Assembly (NCBI GenBank): GCA_025462725.1
Contig: JAOAPE010000001.1
Location: forward strand, 1-64,000
Length of the DNA: 64,000 bases
Direction of reading: 5' to 3'
DNA from: Terriglobales bacterium
Lineage (GTDB): Bacteria > Acidobacteriota > Terriglobia > Terriglobales > Acidobacteriaceae
The position numbers were made by a program, and so were the translations under genes. This document shows, piece after piece, positions 42,713-52,095 of this stretch. The notes under the pieces are model-generated. The model saw only the letters and a list, made by a program, of their open reading frames with translations, was not told the DNA's origin and did no database searches. Every line of letters starts with the position of its first letter. Position 1 is the stretch's first letter.

Positions 42713-43432
42713 ATGCAAACAGCACAACTAGAACCTGTTCAACTTCCGCAGCACGCCAAACCACTTCCGAATCCACCTTTGTTACGGAGATTGGAACTTA
42801 CTCTGCTTTTGTCGGTGGCTTTTGCTTCACCTATGCTGGCCTCTGCATTGGTCTTTGCGGGTCATCCATATCCCAAGATTGTTGATTCGTACAAACTCAG
42901 CGTCGCCATCACGAATGAACTCACAGCTCTGGCATTTTTGTACTACATACTCTATCGGCAAGGCAGAAGTCTTTCCGCGATTGGGTTCGGGTTTGAACCG
43001 CAAGACATCCTCCGTTCCATCGGACTATGGGTTTCCACATACGTTGTTTACGTTGGAATGTATTACTTGCTCTATGCAACATACCTGTTGATAGATCGGA
43101 CGCTGGTCATGCCTCCGATGCCGTTTTCAATCCCGGTATCTGCCCTGTCACTCGCGTTTGCTTGCTTGAATCCTTTCTTTGAAGAGTTGATCGTGCGCGC
43201 TTTTTTCATGACTGAGTTGCTCGCACTAACAGGCAGAGGCTGGATTGCCGTTATAGCCAGTGCTGTTTTCCAATCCGCATACCACTTGTATCAGGGAGGC
43301 CTTATAGCTCTGATGTATTTGCCTGTGTTCGCTCTCTTGTCTTTGTACTACCTGCGGAAGAAAAGGATTGGCCCAATAATTCTAGTGCACCTATATGTTG
43401 ATTTGGCTGCCCTGTTAGTCCAACACAATTGA
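42713..43432 (+). CDS. CPBP family intramembrane metalloprotease
   Basis: A 239-residue membrane protein with about seven hydrophobic segments. The three CPBP (CAAX protease/bacteriocin-processing) motifs are present: FFEELIVRAFF (EExxxR), FQSAYHLYQG (FxxxH) and LVHLYVDLAA (HxxxD). Such glutamate-type proteases cleave membrane or prenylated substrates; the substrate here is unknown. I start at the ATG 42713; a TTG 18 codons earlier is less likely. It follows selD by 114 bp in the same direction. Confidence 0.88.
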   Translation: MQTAQLEPVQLPQHAKPLPNPPLLRRLELTLLLSVAFASPMLASALVFAGHPYPKIVDSYKLSVAITNELTALAFLYYILYRQGRSLSAIGFGFEPQDILRSIGLWVSTYVVYVGMYYLLYATYLLIDRTLVMPPMPFSIPVSALSLAFACLNPFFEELIVRAFFMTELLALTGRGWIAVIASAVFQSAYHLYQGGLIALMYLPVFALLSLYYLRKKRIGPIILVHLYVDLAALLVQHN

Positions 43433-43444
43433 CTTGAGCTCATG

Positions 43445-43489
43445 TTGACATGACTTCTTGATTAATGCTCTACTTAGTTGGTCAACTAA
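43445..43489 (+). promoter_or_regulatory. promoter and TetR-type operator
   Basis: TTGACA at 43445-43450 is a consensus -35 box. TTAGTTG (43474-43480) and CAACTAA (43483-43489) are inverted copies around GT, placed over the likely -10/transcription-start zone and ending three bases before the ATG of the TetR gene. This layout fits autorepression. Confidence 0.6.
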
Positions 43490-43492
43490 CTA

Positions 43493-44119
43493 ATGGAACT
43501 CGTCATTCCAGCTCCGGCCAACATCACCACCCGCGACCGCCTCATCCTCGCCGCACGCGACCTCTTCTGGTCCGCCGGATACGAATCCACTACCCTCGCC
43601 GAGATCGTCAAGAAAGCCGAAGTAAATTCCGGCAGTCTCTACTATTTTTTCAAGACGAAGGAAGAACTCCTGCTCGCAGTGCTCGATTGGTACATGGAGA
43701 ACCTCTTCCCTCAACTTATTGAGCCCATCATCGCGCACATCAGTGACCCCATCGAGCGCGTCTTCGCGCTCCTTGACGGATACCGCAAGGCCCTCATCGC
43801 CACTGGATGCACCTACGGATGCCCCATCGGCAATCTCACCTTGGAACTCGGAGACTCCCTTCCCCGCGCCCGCGAGAAACTCGCCAAGAACTTCGAAGGA
43901 TGGCGCCAATGGGTACACAAATTTCTCGACGAAGCTGGTCCGCGACTTCCCAAGAATCTCGACCGCAATGAAGTCGCCACCTTTGTGCTCACCGTGATGG
44001 AAGGCGGCGTCATGCAATCGCGCGCGCAACAGAGTCTCGAACCCTTTGACGCCGGGGTCCGGCAGCTTCGAACCTATTTCTATCTATTGACTGGCGAGCG
44101 CCCCGCTCCCGTTCAATAA
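43493..44119 (+). CDS. TetR/AcrR family transcriptional regulator
   Basis: A 208-residue regulator. The TetR helix-turn-helix is at residues 12-55 (TRDRLILAARDLFWSAGYESTTLAEIVKKAEVNSGSLYYFFKTKEELL). The C-terminal domain has GCTYGCPIGNLTLELGD, the pattern of the TetR_C group seen in regulators of fatty-acid-like or toxic small molecules, with two Cys that could sense electrophiles. The operator-like dyad at 43474-43489 suggests autoregulation. The gene downstream encodes a small secreted protein and may be cotranscribed. Confidence 0.92.
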   Translation: MELVIPAPANITTRDRLILAARDLFWSAGYESTTLAEIVKKAEVNSGSLYYFFKTKEELLLAVLDWYMENLFPQLIEPIIAHISDPIERVFALLDGYRKALIATGCTYGCPIGNLTLELGDSLPRAREKLAKNFEGWRQWVHKFLDEAGPRLPKNLDRNEVATFVLTVMEGGVMQSRAQQSLEPFDAGVRQLRTYFYLLTGERPAPVQ

Positions 44120-44155
44120 GCAGTGCGAATCAGCAACACGAAAGCGAGAACACGA

Positions 44156-44683
44156 ATGAACCGCAATCGGATTTTTCTACCACTACTCCTCTTCATCGCG
44201 AGCGTCCCATCTTTCGCGCAGACCCCGGCGACGAAACCGCAATCGCCGCTACTCACCACCATCGGCTGGCTTACCGGGGGCACCTGGGTTACAGAAACCA
44301 AAGATGAGAAGGGCGATCCCATGCGGATCGAGAACCGCATTCGCTGGTCAGACAACGGACAGCTCATCCGTTTCGTCACCAGCTTCATCTCGCACAATAA
44401 AGCTGAGGTCCACTACGAGGGCGTCTACGCCTACAACCCCGCCGACAAGCAAGTCCACTTCTGGTACACCGACAAGGACGGCAACCTCACTGAGGGCACA
44501 GCCACTATGTCAGGCGAGACGCTCACTCAGGATTTCACCATCACTCAGCTCTCCGGCAAGACTGACAAACTCCGCTCGCTCATCGTTCGCGACTCTCCCG
44601 ATTCCTACGCGTGGAGCGTCCTCGGCCAGCGCGAAGGCAAATGGCAAGAGATTTTTCACCTCCGCTACATGCGGGAAAAATAA
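44156..44683 (+). CDS. small secreted hypothetical protein
   Basis: A 175-residue protein with a signal peptide (IFLPLLLFIASVPSFAQTP). The mature part is a beta-rich single domain (IGWLTGGTWVTETKDEKGDPMRIENRIRW, VHYEGVYAYNPADKQVHFWYTDKDG), of the lipocalin-like type common in bacterial DUF1579-like proteins. It follows the TetR gene by 36 bases. Ligand and role unknown. Confidence 0.72.
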   Translation: MNRNRIFLPLLLFIASVPSFAQTPATKPQSPLLTTIGWLTGGTWVTETKDEKGDPMRIENRIRWSDNGQLIRFVTSFISHNKAEVHYEGVYAYNPADKQVHFWYTDKDGNLTEGTATMSGETLTQDFTITQLSGKTDKLRSLIVRDSPDSYAWSVLGQREGKWQEIFHLRYMREK

Positions 44684-45106
44684 CCATCAGTAGATTTCAT
44701 GCAGGTGGGCAACGTACAAAATTTAGGAACCCAGAGGCCACATGAACACAACAGCACGATTGTTGCTCTTCCCTTTGGGGGGCACGACTCACGATTGCTG
44801 CATTGCTCTTCCCTTTGGGGAGGGGCACCACTTTAGTTGTGCCGTAACAGCACAGAAATGCGGCTTTAGCCGGCAATTCTAGCTTTGCCGGGTAACCCGA
44901 TTTGTTGCTTCTCCAATCCGCATTGATCCGTCTCTTGTTGGCGCCTAACCCCGCTTTGCCCTTGTTCCTAAATCCGCGTTCATCGGCGTTCATCCGCGGC
45001 TAAGGCGTTCGCCTTGGCTTTTCACTAGAAACTTGAAACTAGAAACTCGAAACTGGGTTTTACCCCATTTGCCATACCTGCATCTCTGATTCACAATGTA
45101 CTCACC
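44684..45106. repeat. 423-bp repeat-bearing intergenic region
   Basis: No gene is seen. TTGCTCTTCCCTTTGGGG occurs twice, at 44763-44780 and 44803-44820. A CGCGTTCATC-type repeat spans about 44970-45003, and an AACTAGAAACTCGAAACT string with CTGGGTTTT ends at 45060, like the motif at 226-280. The region seems to be built from dispersed short repeats. Confidence 0.65.
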
Positions 45107-48100
45107 ATGCCCCAGTTAGCCCTCCGTCCCCTCGCGTCTTTGCTCGTTTCCATCGCCCTCGCCGGAACTCTCGTCGCGCAAAAACCTGCGACCTCTCTTC
45201 CTGACACTCCTTCCAAGTCGTCGAACAAGCCTGACAAGAAAACCGACGCTCCTGACTACTCGCAAGAGGCCGTGATCCTCGAGCAGTTGCGACGCGAATA
45301 CCGCTTCGAGAATGACGGCACTGGATACAACGCCACCACCGCAAGATTCCGCGTGCAAACACAAGCCGGCGTACAGCAACTGGGACAACTCGTCTTCGGA
45401 TACAACTCCGCCAACGAAAAACTCGAAGTCGTCTACCTCCGCGTGCGCAAGCCGGACGGCACCGTCGTCAACGCCTCCGCCGACAACTTTCAGGATGTGC
45501 CCTCGCAGATCGAGCGCGAAGCCCCCAGCTACACCGACTACCGTGAGCGACACGTCACCGTAGCCGCGCTACGCCCCGGCGATACACTCGAATATCAGAT
45601 CAAGACCAATATCTTTTCGCCGCTCATCCCTAAACATTTCTGGTTCGAGCACACCTTTGCCAAAGAGATCATCTCGCTCGACGAGCAGTTTGAACTCAAC
45701 ATCCCCAAGGGACGCGAAGTGAAACTCAAGAACAAGCCCGAGTTCGCGCCCAAGATATCCGAACAAGGCGACCGCAAGATCTATCGCTGGACTAGCAACT
45801 ACCTTAAGCGCGAGTCTGACGAAGAACTCAAGAAGAAGCGCCGCCGCCAATCCCGCGAAGACTACGTCCCGGACATCCAGCTCACCACCTTCCACGACTG
45901 GAACGAACTCGGCTCCTGGTACGCCAGTTTGCAGAAGACCCAGATGGACGCGCCGCCCAACGTCCGCGCCAAGGTTGAGGAACTCACGAAGGGCCTGAAG
46001 ACCGACGAAGAAAAAGCCACCGCCATCTACGATTTCGTCGCGCAGGAATATCGCTACGTGAGCCTGTCATTCGGAGTCGGCCGATACCAGCCGCACACCG
46101 CGCAAGACATCTTCGCCAACAAATACGGCGACTGCAAAGACAAGCACACTCTCTTCAGCACCATGATGAAGGCTGCCGGATTCACAGTGCAGCCCGTGCT
46201 TATCGGTTCCGTGCGGAAGCTCGATCCTGAGATGCCTTCGCCTTCGCAGTTCGACCACGTCATCAGCTTGATCATGAAGAAGGCGTCAGAAGGCACTGAT
46301 AAGTCTGACAACATCACCTGGGTTGACACCACCACCGAAGTCGCGCCTTTCGGATTGCTCTCTTACAACATTCGGAAAAAACAGGCGCTGCTCGCTTCGC
46401 TTGACGGCCCCTCGCACCTGATCGAGACTCCGCCGAACCCGCCCTTCCAGGGCAAGCAGGATTTCACGCTCGAAGGCACCGTCAGCGATCTCGGCAAACT
46501 CACTGCGACCATGAACGGCACCTTCCGCGGAGACGCTGAACTCTCCATGCGCGCGATTTTCCGCTCCGTCCCGCAGAACAAATGGAAAGACGTTGGACAA
46601 TACGTCGCATCCAGTTCCGGCATCGGCGGCGAAGTCACTGACGTAAAAGTGAATAACCTCACCAACACGCACGTTCCGCTGGAGATGAGCTTCAAGGTCT
46701 CGCGTCCGAATTTCCTTTTGTGGTCAAACAAGAATTCCGAACTTCTGCTCCCGCTTCCTCGCGTCGGCCTCAATCCCGCCGGACGCGACGATGAAGACGA
46801 GACCGGTGCCGCCAAAGACGACAGCGATGATGACGCCGACTCCGCCGACGACGATGCCAAGCCGGTCGCCGGCACGACCCCCGTCAAGGTTCCGAAGCCC
46901 ATCGAACTAGGCTCGCCTTACGATCTCCATCTCACGCTCAAACTCGAGCTTCCGGCGGGATACAAACTCCGCACTCCGGTTCCCATCACCGTCAAGCGCG
47001 ACTACGCCGAGTACTCCTCGAAATACAAAGTCACCGGACAATCCCTCACCGCCGAGCGCACCATGAACCTGCGCATGCGCGAGATCGCCCCAGAGCGCCG
47101 CGCGGATTACCTCGCTTTCACTCGCAGCGTCCGCGCTGACGAGCAACAAAAATTATTCGTGGAAAGCCTAACCGCCGCTTCCGCCGGCACTCCCACTCTT
47201 CCCAAAGACATCAAGATTGACGAACTTCTCGACTCCGCACGCGACGCCATGCAGAACCAGAATTTCCGCATCGCGCTCGCGCTTCTCACCCGCGCTTCGG
47301 AAAAGGAACCCAAGCACAAACAGATTTGGGACCTCGTCGGCGACGCCCACATGGGTCTTCGCGAATTTTCTGAGGCCGAGGCTGCGTATCGCAAGCAGAT
47401 CGCCAATGACGCATTCGACGAATTCGCCTATAGCAATCTCGCGCGTGCGCTTTGGAGCCAGCGCAAGATGGACGAAGCCATCAAGCCCTTCCAGCAGCAG
47501 CTTGAGATCAATCCACTCGACCGCTTCACTCACGCCGGACTCGGCGAGCTTTATCTCGAGATGAAAAAATATCAGGAAGCTTCTGAAGAATGTGAGAAGG
47601 CCGTTTCGCTCGACGCCGAGAACGGACTCTGGCATGCCGACCTCGGCCGCGCATATCTCGGACTCCATCGCGACAAAGACGCCATCGAATCTTTCGACAA
47701 AGCTCTCGAACTGCAGCCCAATCCACTGCTCTGGAACAACATCGCGTACGAACTCGCCAACAGCGGCAGCAATCTGGACCGCGCGCAGCAGTATGCCGAA
47801 TCCGCCGTCTCCTCCGTCGCGAGTTCACTGCGCAACGTCTCCGTCGATCGCCTCTCTATGCGTGACATGGCTGGCGTCATGGCGCTCGGCTCCTATTGGG
47901 ACACTCTCGGCTGGGTCGCCTTCAAACGCGGCGATATCGACAAAGCTGAAAAATATATTCGCGCCTCGTGGCAGCTCTCGCAAGGCGGAGAAGTCGGCGA
48001 TCACCTCGCGCAGATTTTCGAAAAGCGGGGCAAGAAGGATGACGCCGTAAAGCTCTACGCTGAAGCGCTCTCCGGCAATCGTCCCGTGGACGAAACCAAA

Positions 48101-48457
48101 TCCCGATTGGCAGCTCTCGTTGGCGACCAGAAAAAATCCAACGAACTCGTTGAGCTCAACAAGTCTGAACTCTCGAAGGAGCGCACTTACTCACTCGGCA
48201 AGCTGCTGAACAAATCCGTCTCTGCGGATTTCCTCGTTCTGCTCTCGCCGGGCAAAGTCGAAGGCGTGAAGTTCATCTCCGGCAGCGACGAACTGAAAAC
48301 CTTCGCCAGCAAACTCGACGCGCTCAATTTCGGAAACATCTTCCCCGATGACACGCCGACCAAGATCATCCGACGCGGCAGCCTCTCATGCACTGCCAGC
48401 GGCGGCGATTGCGTCTTCGTCCTCATGCAACCGGAGACGATTACGTCAGTGAACTAA
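45107..48457 (+). CDS. secreted DUF3857/transglutaminase-like/TPR protein
   Basis: An 1116-residue protein with a signal peptide (LALRPLASLLVSIALAGTLVAQ). Residues about 60-250 form a DUF3857 domain (PDGTVVNASADNFQDVPS, LRPGDTLEYQ). Residues about 290-400 form a transglutaminase-like fold with the Cys in NKYGDCKDKHTLFSTMMKAAG, His in FDHVISL and Asp in WVDTTTEV. A very acidic linker (DDEDETGAAKDDSDDDAD) follows, then a beta domain, and several TPR repeats (residues about 710-950: IWDLVGDAHMGLREFSEAEAAY and onward). It likely acts in the periplasm, in peptide or envelope processing; the exact role is unknown. Confidence 0.88.
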   Translation: MPQLALRPLASLLVSIALAGTLVAQKPATSLPDTPSKSSNKPDKKTDAPDYSQEAVILEQLRREYRFENDGTGYNATTARFRVQTQAGVQQLGQLVFGYNSANEKLEVVYLRVRKPDGTVVNASADNFQDVPSQIEREAPSYTDYRERHVTVAALRPGDTLEYQIKTNIFSPLIPKHFWFEHTFAKEIISLDEQFELNIPKGREVKLKNKPEFAPKISEQGDRKIYRWTSNYLKRESDEELKKKRRRQSREDYVPDIQLTTFHDWNELGSWYASLQKTQMDAPPNVRAKVEELTKGLKTDEEKATAIYDFVAQEYRYVSLSFGVGRYQPHTAQDIFANKYGDCKDKHTLFSTMMKAAGFTVQPVLIGSVRKLDPEMPSPSQFDHVISLIMKKASEGTDKSDNITWVDTTTEVAPFGLLSYNIRKKQALLASLDGPSHLIETPPNPPFQGKQDFTLEGTVSDLGKLTATMNGTFRGDAELSMRAIFRSVPQNKWKDVGQYVASSSGIGGEVTDVKVNNLTNTHVPLEMSFKVSRPNFLLWSNKNSELLLPLPRVGLNPAGRDDEDETGAAKDDSDDDADSADDDAKPVAGTTPVKVPKPIELGSPYDLHLTLKLELPAGYKLRTPVPITVKRDYAEYSSKYKVTGQSLTAERTMNLRMREIAPERRADYLAFTRSVRADEQQKLFVESLTAASAGTPTLPKDIKIDELLDSARDAMQNQNFRIALALLTRASEKEPKHKQIWDLVGDAHMGLREFSEAEAAYRKQIANDAFDEFAYSNLARALWSQRKMDEAIKPFQQQLEINPLDRFTHAGLGELYLEMKKYQEASEECEKAVSLDAENGLWHADLGRAYLGLHRDKDAIESFDKALELQPNPLLWNNIAYELANSGSNLDRAQQYAESAVSSVASSLRNVSVDRLSMRDMAGVMALGSYWDTLGWVAFKRGDIDKAEKYIRASWQLSQGGEVGDHLAQIFEKRGKKDDAVKLYAEALSGNRPVDETKSRLAALVGDQKKSNELVELNKSELSKERTYSLGKLLNKSVSADFLVLLSPGKVEGVKFISGSDELKTFASKLDALNFGNIFPDDTPTKIIRRGSLSCTASGGDCVFVLMQPETITSVN

Positions 48458-48949
48458 ATGGATCCTGCGCTACGGCTTTCGGAATTGCTCGCGTACACCG
48501 AGGGCGAAACTCGCAAATGGAGAGATTGGTTCGCGCGAAACCCCGCCGCGCTTGACGTGAAGCTTGATATAGCGCAAGCCACTGACGCGCGCACTCTCGT
48601 GCAGCACATTGTTATCGTCGATCTGCGATACGCCGAGCGATTACTCGGCGAAGAGGTCACGGCGTATGAAAACGTCACTACGGATGCTGTGACGCTCTTC
48701 GCCACCGCAGACCGGGCATTCCAAAAACTCCGCAGTTTTCTCAGCAGCGCAACAGAAGATGATTGGAAGTTTGTTATGGAGTTCCCCACGCCCTCCGCAG
48801 GGACATTGAAAAGCAGCAAGCGGAAGATGTTCGTTCACACCCTGCTGCACAGCGCGCGACACTGGGCCCAACTCGCTACTGCATTGCGCACCGCCGGATT
48901 TAAGACCGATTGGCAGCACGACTTCTTGATGACAGACGCGATCGACTAG
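48458..48949 (+). CDS. DinB family protein
   Basis: A 163-residue four-helix-bundle protein. The DinB metal site can be followed through LVQHIVIVDLRYAERLL (His) and FVHTLLHSARHWAQL (two His). The start codon follows the stop of the DUF3857 giant directly, so it is coupled to it. DinB/YfiT-like proteins are metal-dependent thiol transferases or damage-inducible hydrolases; the substrate here is unknown. Its stop abuts that of the convergent galU. Confidence 0.85.
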   Translation: MDPALRLSELLAYTEGETRKWRDWFARNPAALDVKLDIAQATDARTLVQHIVIVDLRYAERLLGEEVTAYENVTTDAVTLFATADRAFQKLRSFLSSATEDDWKFVMEFPTPSAGTLKSSKRKMFVHTLLHSARHWAQLATALRTAGFKTDWQHDFLMTDAID

Positions 48950-49834
48950 CTACAATTTCAGCGACTTCAAATAAGACCGCAAGTCCGCGCCCAGATCTTT
49001 TCGTTGCAACGCAAACTCCACCGTCGCTTTCAGGAAGCCAAGTTTGTCTCCCGTATCGTGCCGCTTGCCTTCAAAGTTGTAGCCGTAAACTTTTTCTTTT
49101 TTGAGCAACAATTTCAAACCGTCAGTCAGTTGCAGTTCGCCGCCCGCGCCCAACGGAGTCCTATCCAGCGTCTTGAAAATCTCCGGCGTAAGAATGTATC
49201 GCCCAATGATCGCTTGGTTTGACGGAGCCTCTTCCCACTTCGGCTTCTCCACCAGATTCTTGATGTTGTGCAGCCTACCGTTAAATTTCCCACCGCGCAC
49301 CGGCTTGGCATCAATCACGCCATATGCAGAAATCGCCGGCCCATCCACTTGCTGCGTTGCAATGATCGATGATTGCGTCGCGTCATACGCTTTGATCATC
49401 TGCTTCAAACACGGCACCGTGCCGGATATCACGTCATCCGCCAGCAACACCGCAAACGGCTCATCGCCCACAAGCTCGCGCGCCATCAACACCGCGTGTC
49501 CCAACCCCAGCGCCTGCTTCTGCCGCACATACGCCACGTGGATCATGTCGGATATCTGCCGCACGATCGTCAGCAGATCCGTCTTGCCTTTGTCTTCCAG
49601 CAATTTTTCCAATTCGTAGCTCTGGTCGAAGTGGTCTTCGATCGCGGTCTTGCCGCGGCCAGTAACAATAATGATCTGGTCGCAACCCGCAGCCAGCGCC
49701 TCTTCCACGCCGTATTGAATGATCGGCTTGTCCACCAGCGGCAGCATCTCTTTCGGCATCGCCTTCGTCGCCGGCAAAAATCGCGTACCCAATCCCGCCG
49801 CCGGAAATACTGCCTTTCGAACTTTCATCTTCAT
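48950..49834 (-). CDS. galU: UTP-glucose-1-phosphate uridylyltransferase
   Basis: A 294-residue GalU making UDP-glucose for envelope polysaccharides. Nucleotidyltransferase motifs: AVFPAAGLGTRFLPATKAMPKEMLPLVDKP, LGLGHAVLMARELVGDEPFAVLLADDVI, LVEKPKWEEAPSNQAIIGRYIL and the late YNFEGKRHDTGDKLGFLKA. Full length. AAGAGAGA precedes the ATG. No other sugar-nucleotide gene is adjacent. Confidence 0.97.
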   Translation of the reverse strand: MKMKVRKAVFPAAGLGTRFLPATKAMPKEMLPLVDKPIIQYGVEEALAAGCDQIIIVTGRGKTAIEDHFDQSYELEKLLEDKGKTDLLTIVRQISDMIHVAYVRQKQALGLGHAVLMARELVGDEPFAVLLADDVISGTVPCLKQMIKAYDATQSSIIATQQVDGPAISAYGVIDAKPVRGGKFNGRLHNIKNLVEKPKWEEAPSNQAIIGRYILTPEIFKTLDRTPLGAGGELQLTDGLKLLLKKEKVYGYNFEGKRHDTGDKLGFLKATVEFALQRKDLGADLRSYLKSLKL

Positions 49835-49965
49835 AGGTCTCTCTTATACAACAATCTCCAAAATTACTGCGGTTCAGACACTACTCCACCCGCGTCTCCA
49901 CAAAATATGAAAATCCCACTTTGTGAAATCTTCGTACCCTTCGTGTGCGCCTTGCCTTTAGCTTT

Positions 49966-50000
49966 TAATCCGCGTTCATCCGCGTAAATCTGCGGCTAAG
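49966..50000. repeat. dispersed CGCGTTCATC repeat
   Basis: AATCCGCGTTCATCCGCGT followed by AAATCTGCGGCTAAGG, one of the family listed at 20622-20720, in the gap between the DUF885 stop and the galU start. Confidence 0.7.
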
Positions 50001-50010
50001 GATTCGCCAC

Positions 50011-51810
50011 TCACAACGTCGGACTCTCATCCCCCAACATTTGCCTTCGTATCAACTTCACCGGTGGAAATCCCTGCTTCAGAAAATTATTGTGGAACTC
50101 CTCCAGCGAAAACTTCGCGCCCATCTTCTTCTTGTAGTCCTCGCGCAATTTCAGTATCTCCAATTTTCCTAATGTGTAATACAGATACGTCGGGTCTGAC
50201 GTTCCCCTGCGCGTCTCGCGCATTCCATTCACGCGCGACGCATATCCTTCCTTCACGAAGAAATCCACGCCTTCATCGAACGTCATTTTCCCTGTGTGCA
50301 TCTGGATTCCCACGATGTACCTGGCATTCCTGAGCAACGCATCCTGCAACTGCCCGAGTCGCAATTTCAAAAATGCTGGAGAGTCCTGATTGCCACCCTT
50401 GGGCACGCCGTAACCTTCGTCCAGCATCATCTGTTCGCAATAGTGCGCCCACCCTTCGGCGTTTGAAGCCGCGCCCAATAGCTTTCGCACCTTTGACGGC
50501 GCTGCTGGCACCCACAAGAACTGTACATAGTGTCCCGGATACGCCTCATGCACTGCCGTCGAAATGATGGTCCCGTTGTTGAACCCCGCCATGTGCTCTT
50601 CTACTTCTTTCGGCGTCCACTCCGGCTCCGGCAGCGTCACATTGAAGAACGCTTCTTTAGCAACGTGCTCAAAAGGCCCCGGCGTGTCCATGGAAGCAAA
50701 TGTCAACGCCCGCGCGAATGGCGGAGTCTCTTCCACGATCGGCTCCACCTTTGAAGGGATGGTCGCAATTTTCTTCTCGTTGATGAATCCCTGCAGCGAC
50801 TCGAACGTATTGCGGAAGCTTTGCAATAATTGATCCGGCGCCGGATGCTCCTTCTCAATCAGCTCCAACACCTGTTCAGGAGTCTTCGTCGGATCCAGCT
50901 TCGCCGCCGTCTCCTTAAACCATTGCTGGTTCTGCCGCAGGTTCGCCATCCCGATCTCCAGCAGTTTGTCTAACGGGACATCCACCATCTCGTCATACAA
51001 CAACTTCTTGCGATAGTTCTCTTCGCCCAGTCTGAAGTCGCCATTCGATTGCGCCAGCAACGTGTCTTTCAGATATTTCTGATATCCGCGCAGCGCTTCC
51101 ACCACGCCCGCGTTCGTCTCTCCGAATTCCGCGATGAGCTTCTTGTCTTTCACTTCCTTAAACGCCAGCGGCACATCTTTTTCAAAGAAGCTGATGATGC
51201 CCGGAATCTGCATCAACGCCACTTCCGTATAAACCCGTGGCGGATTCTTCAAGTTCGCGCGCGCTGCATCAAAAACCCCGGGCATCTGCTTCTCGCGCGC
51301 AATCAACGCCCGCAACCGCGCATCCGCCGGCGCAAACTTCCTGGACATGATCACAAAAGCGCTGTTGCTGATCCCGGAAGAATACCGGTCAGGATTTTTC
51401 TCCCACTGCCTGATAGACTCCAATTCCAGCAACGTGCTGCTGATGTAGCCAATGACCATCTCGCGGTCAGCGACACGCTCCAGCGGCCACCCTTTTGTGT
51501 CCTGCGCTCCAAACTTCTCCTTGTACTGCTTCAGCATCGCGATCTGCTTCTGCACTCCCGCGCGAGAATAATCCTCCAACTGCGCGTCGTACTGATGCAG
51601 CCCTGCCGCCGTCCCCTGTGTAGGATTGAACTTGAAATAGAAGTTATCGAAAAACTCATCCGCCAGCTTCGTAAACGAGTCCTGCGCACCCGCTCGCGCC
51701 TGACCGCGCCCCCCCTTAGCCGTTGCGACATCTTTTGTTTGGGAGAATCCAGCTGCTGAAACCAAAACTACGGCCAAAGCTACAACAACTATTCCATTAC
51801 GTACTTTCAT
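50011..51810 (-). CDS. secreted DUF885 metallopeptidase-like protein
   Basis: A 599-residue protein with a signal peptide (GIVVVALAVVLVSAAGFSQ). The DUF885 zinc motif is VHEAYPGHYVQF (HExxxGH) at residues about 430, with the downstream glutamate in NAEGWAHYCEQMMLDEGYG. These are M3/M32-like peptidases, often secreted in Acidobacteria; the substrate is unknown. I start at 51810 (AGAGG seven bases upstream); an ATG seven codons earlier exists. Single gene, minus strand. Confidence 0.88.
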   Translation of the reverse strand: MKVRNGIVVVALAVVLVSAAGFSQTKDVATAKGGRGQARAGAQDSFTKLADEFFDNFYFKFNPTQGTAAGLHQYDAQLEDYSRAGVQKQIAMLKQYKEKFGAQDTKGWPLERVADREMVIGYISSTLLELESIRQWEKNPDRYSSGISNSAFVIMSRKFAPADARLRALIAREKQMPGVFDAARANLKNPPRVYTEVALMQIPGIISFFEKDVPLAFKEVKDKKLIAEFGETNAGVVEALRGYQKYLKDTLLAQSNGDFRLGEENYRKKLLYDEMVDVPLDKLLEIGMANLRQNQQWFKETAAKLDPTKTPEQVLELIEKEHPAPDQLLQSFRNTFESLQGFINEKKIATIPSKVEPIVEETPPFARALTFASMDTPGPFEHVAKEAFFNVTLPEPEWTPKEVEEHMAGFNNGTIISTAVHEAYPGHYVQFLWVPAAPSKVRKLLGAASNAEGWAHYCEQMMLDEGYGVPKGGNQDSPAFLKLRLGQLQDALLRNARYIVGIQMHTGKMTFDEGVDFFVKEGYASRVNGMRETRRGTSDPTYLYYTLGKLEILKLREDYKKKMGAKFSLEEFHNNFLKQGFPPVKLIRRQMLGDESPTL

Positions 51811-51870
51811 ATCTTGCCTCTTGCTTTCCAATTCACACAGCTAACTCACTAATGCTTAACAAGTGGGAAC

Positions 51871-51918
51871 TTGTCATCCTGAGCGCTTTTTTCTAGCGCG
51901 AAGGATCTTGCGCTTAGC
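51871..51918. repeat. dispersed GTCATCCTGAGCG repeat
   Basis: TTGTCATCCTGAGCG, a variable centre (CTTTTTTCTA), then GCGCGAAGGATCTTGCGC. The same outer pattern occurs inverted at 60510-60558, and the related form with GAAGCGCAGCGGAGTCGAAGGATC occurs at 60421-60468 and 61746-61793. The two conserved blocks flanking a variable middle are typical of short palindromic interspersed repeats. Confidence 0.7.
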
Positions 51919-52012
51919 ACTCTTCAATGGGCCGGCATCCACCCCGATCCGACTTCCCCTTATTTCTCCGCGCCTCCGCGCCTCTGCCCTAAAATCCTTC
52001 TTTGATCCTTCT

Positions 52013-52080
52013 TTTATCCGCGGTTAGATTTGCCTTTGAGTTTAATCCGCGATTATCTGCGTTCATCTGCGGCTAAGCTC
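52013..52080. repeat. dispersed CGCGGTTAG/CGCGATTATC repeat
   Basis: TTTATCCGCGGTTAGATTTGC followed by TTAATCCGCGATTATCTGCG and TTCATCTGCGGCTAAGC, adjacent to the mfd stop. Same family as 20622-20720. Confidence 0.7.
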
Positions 52081-52095
52081 TTGGTCCACCACCAG

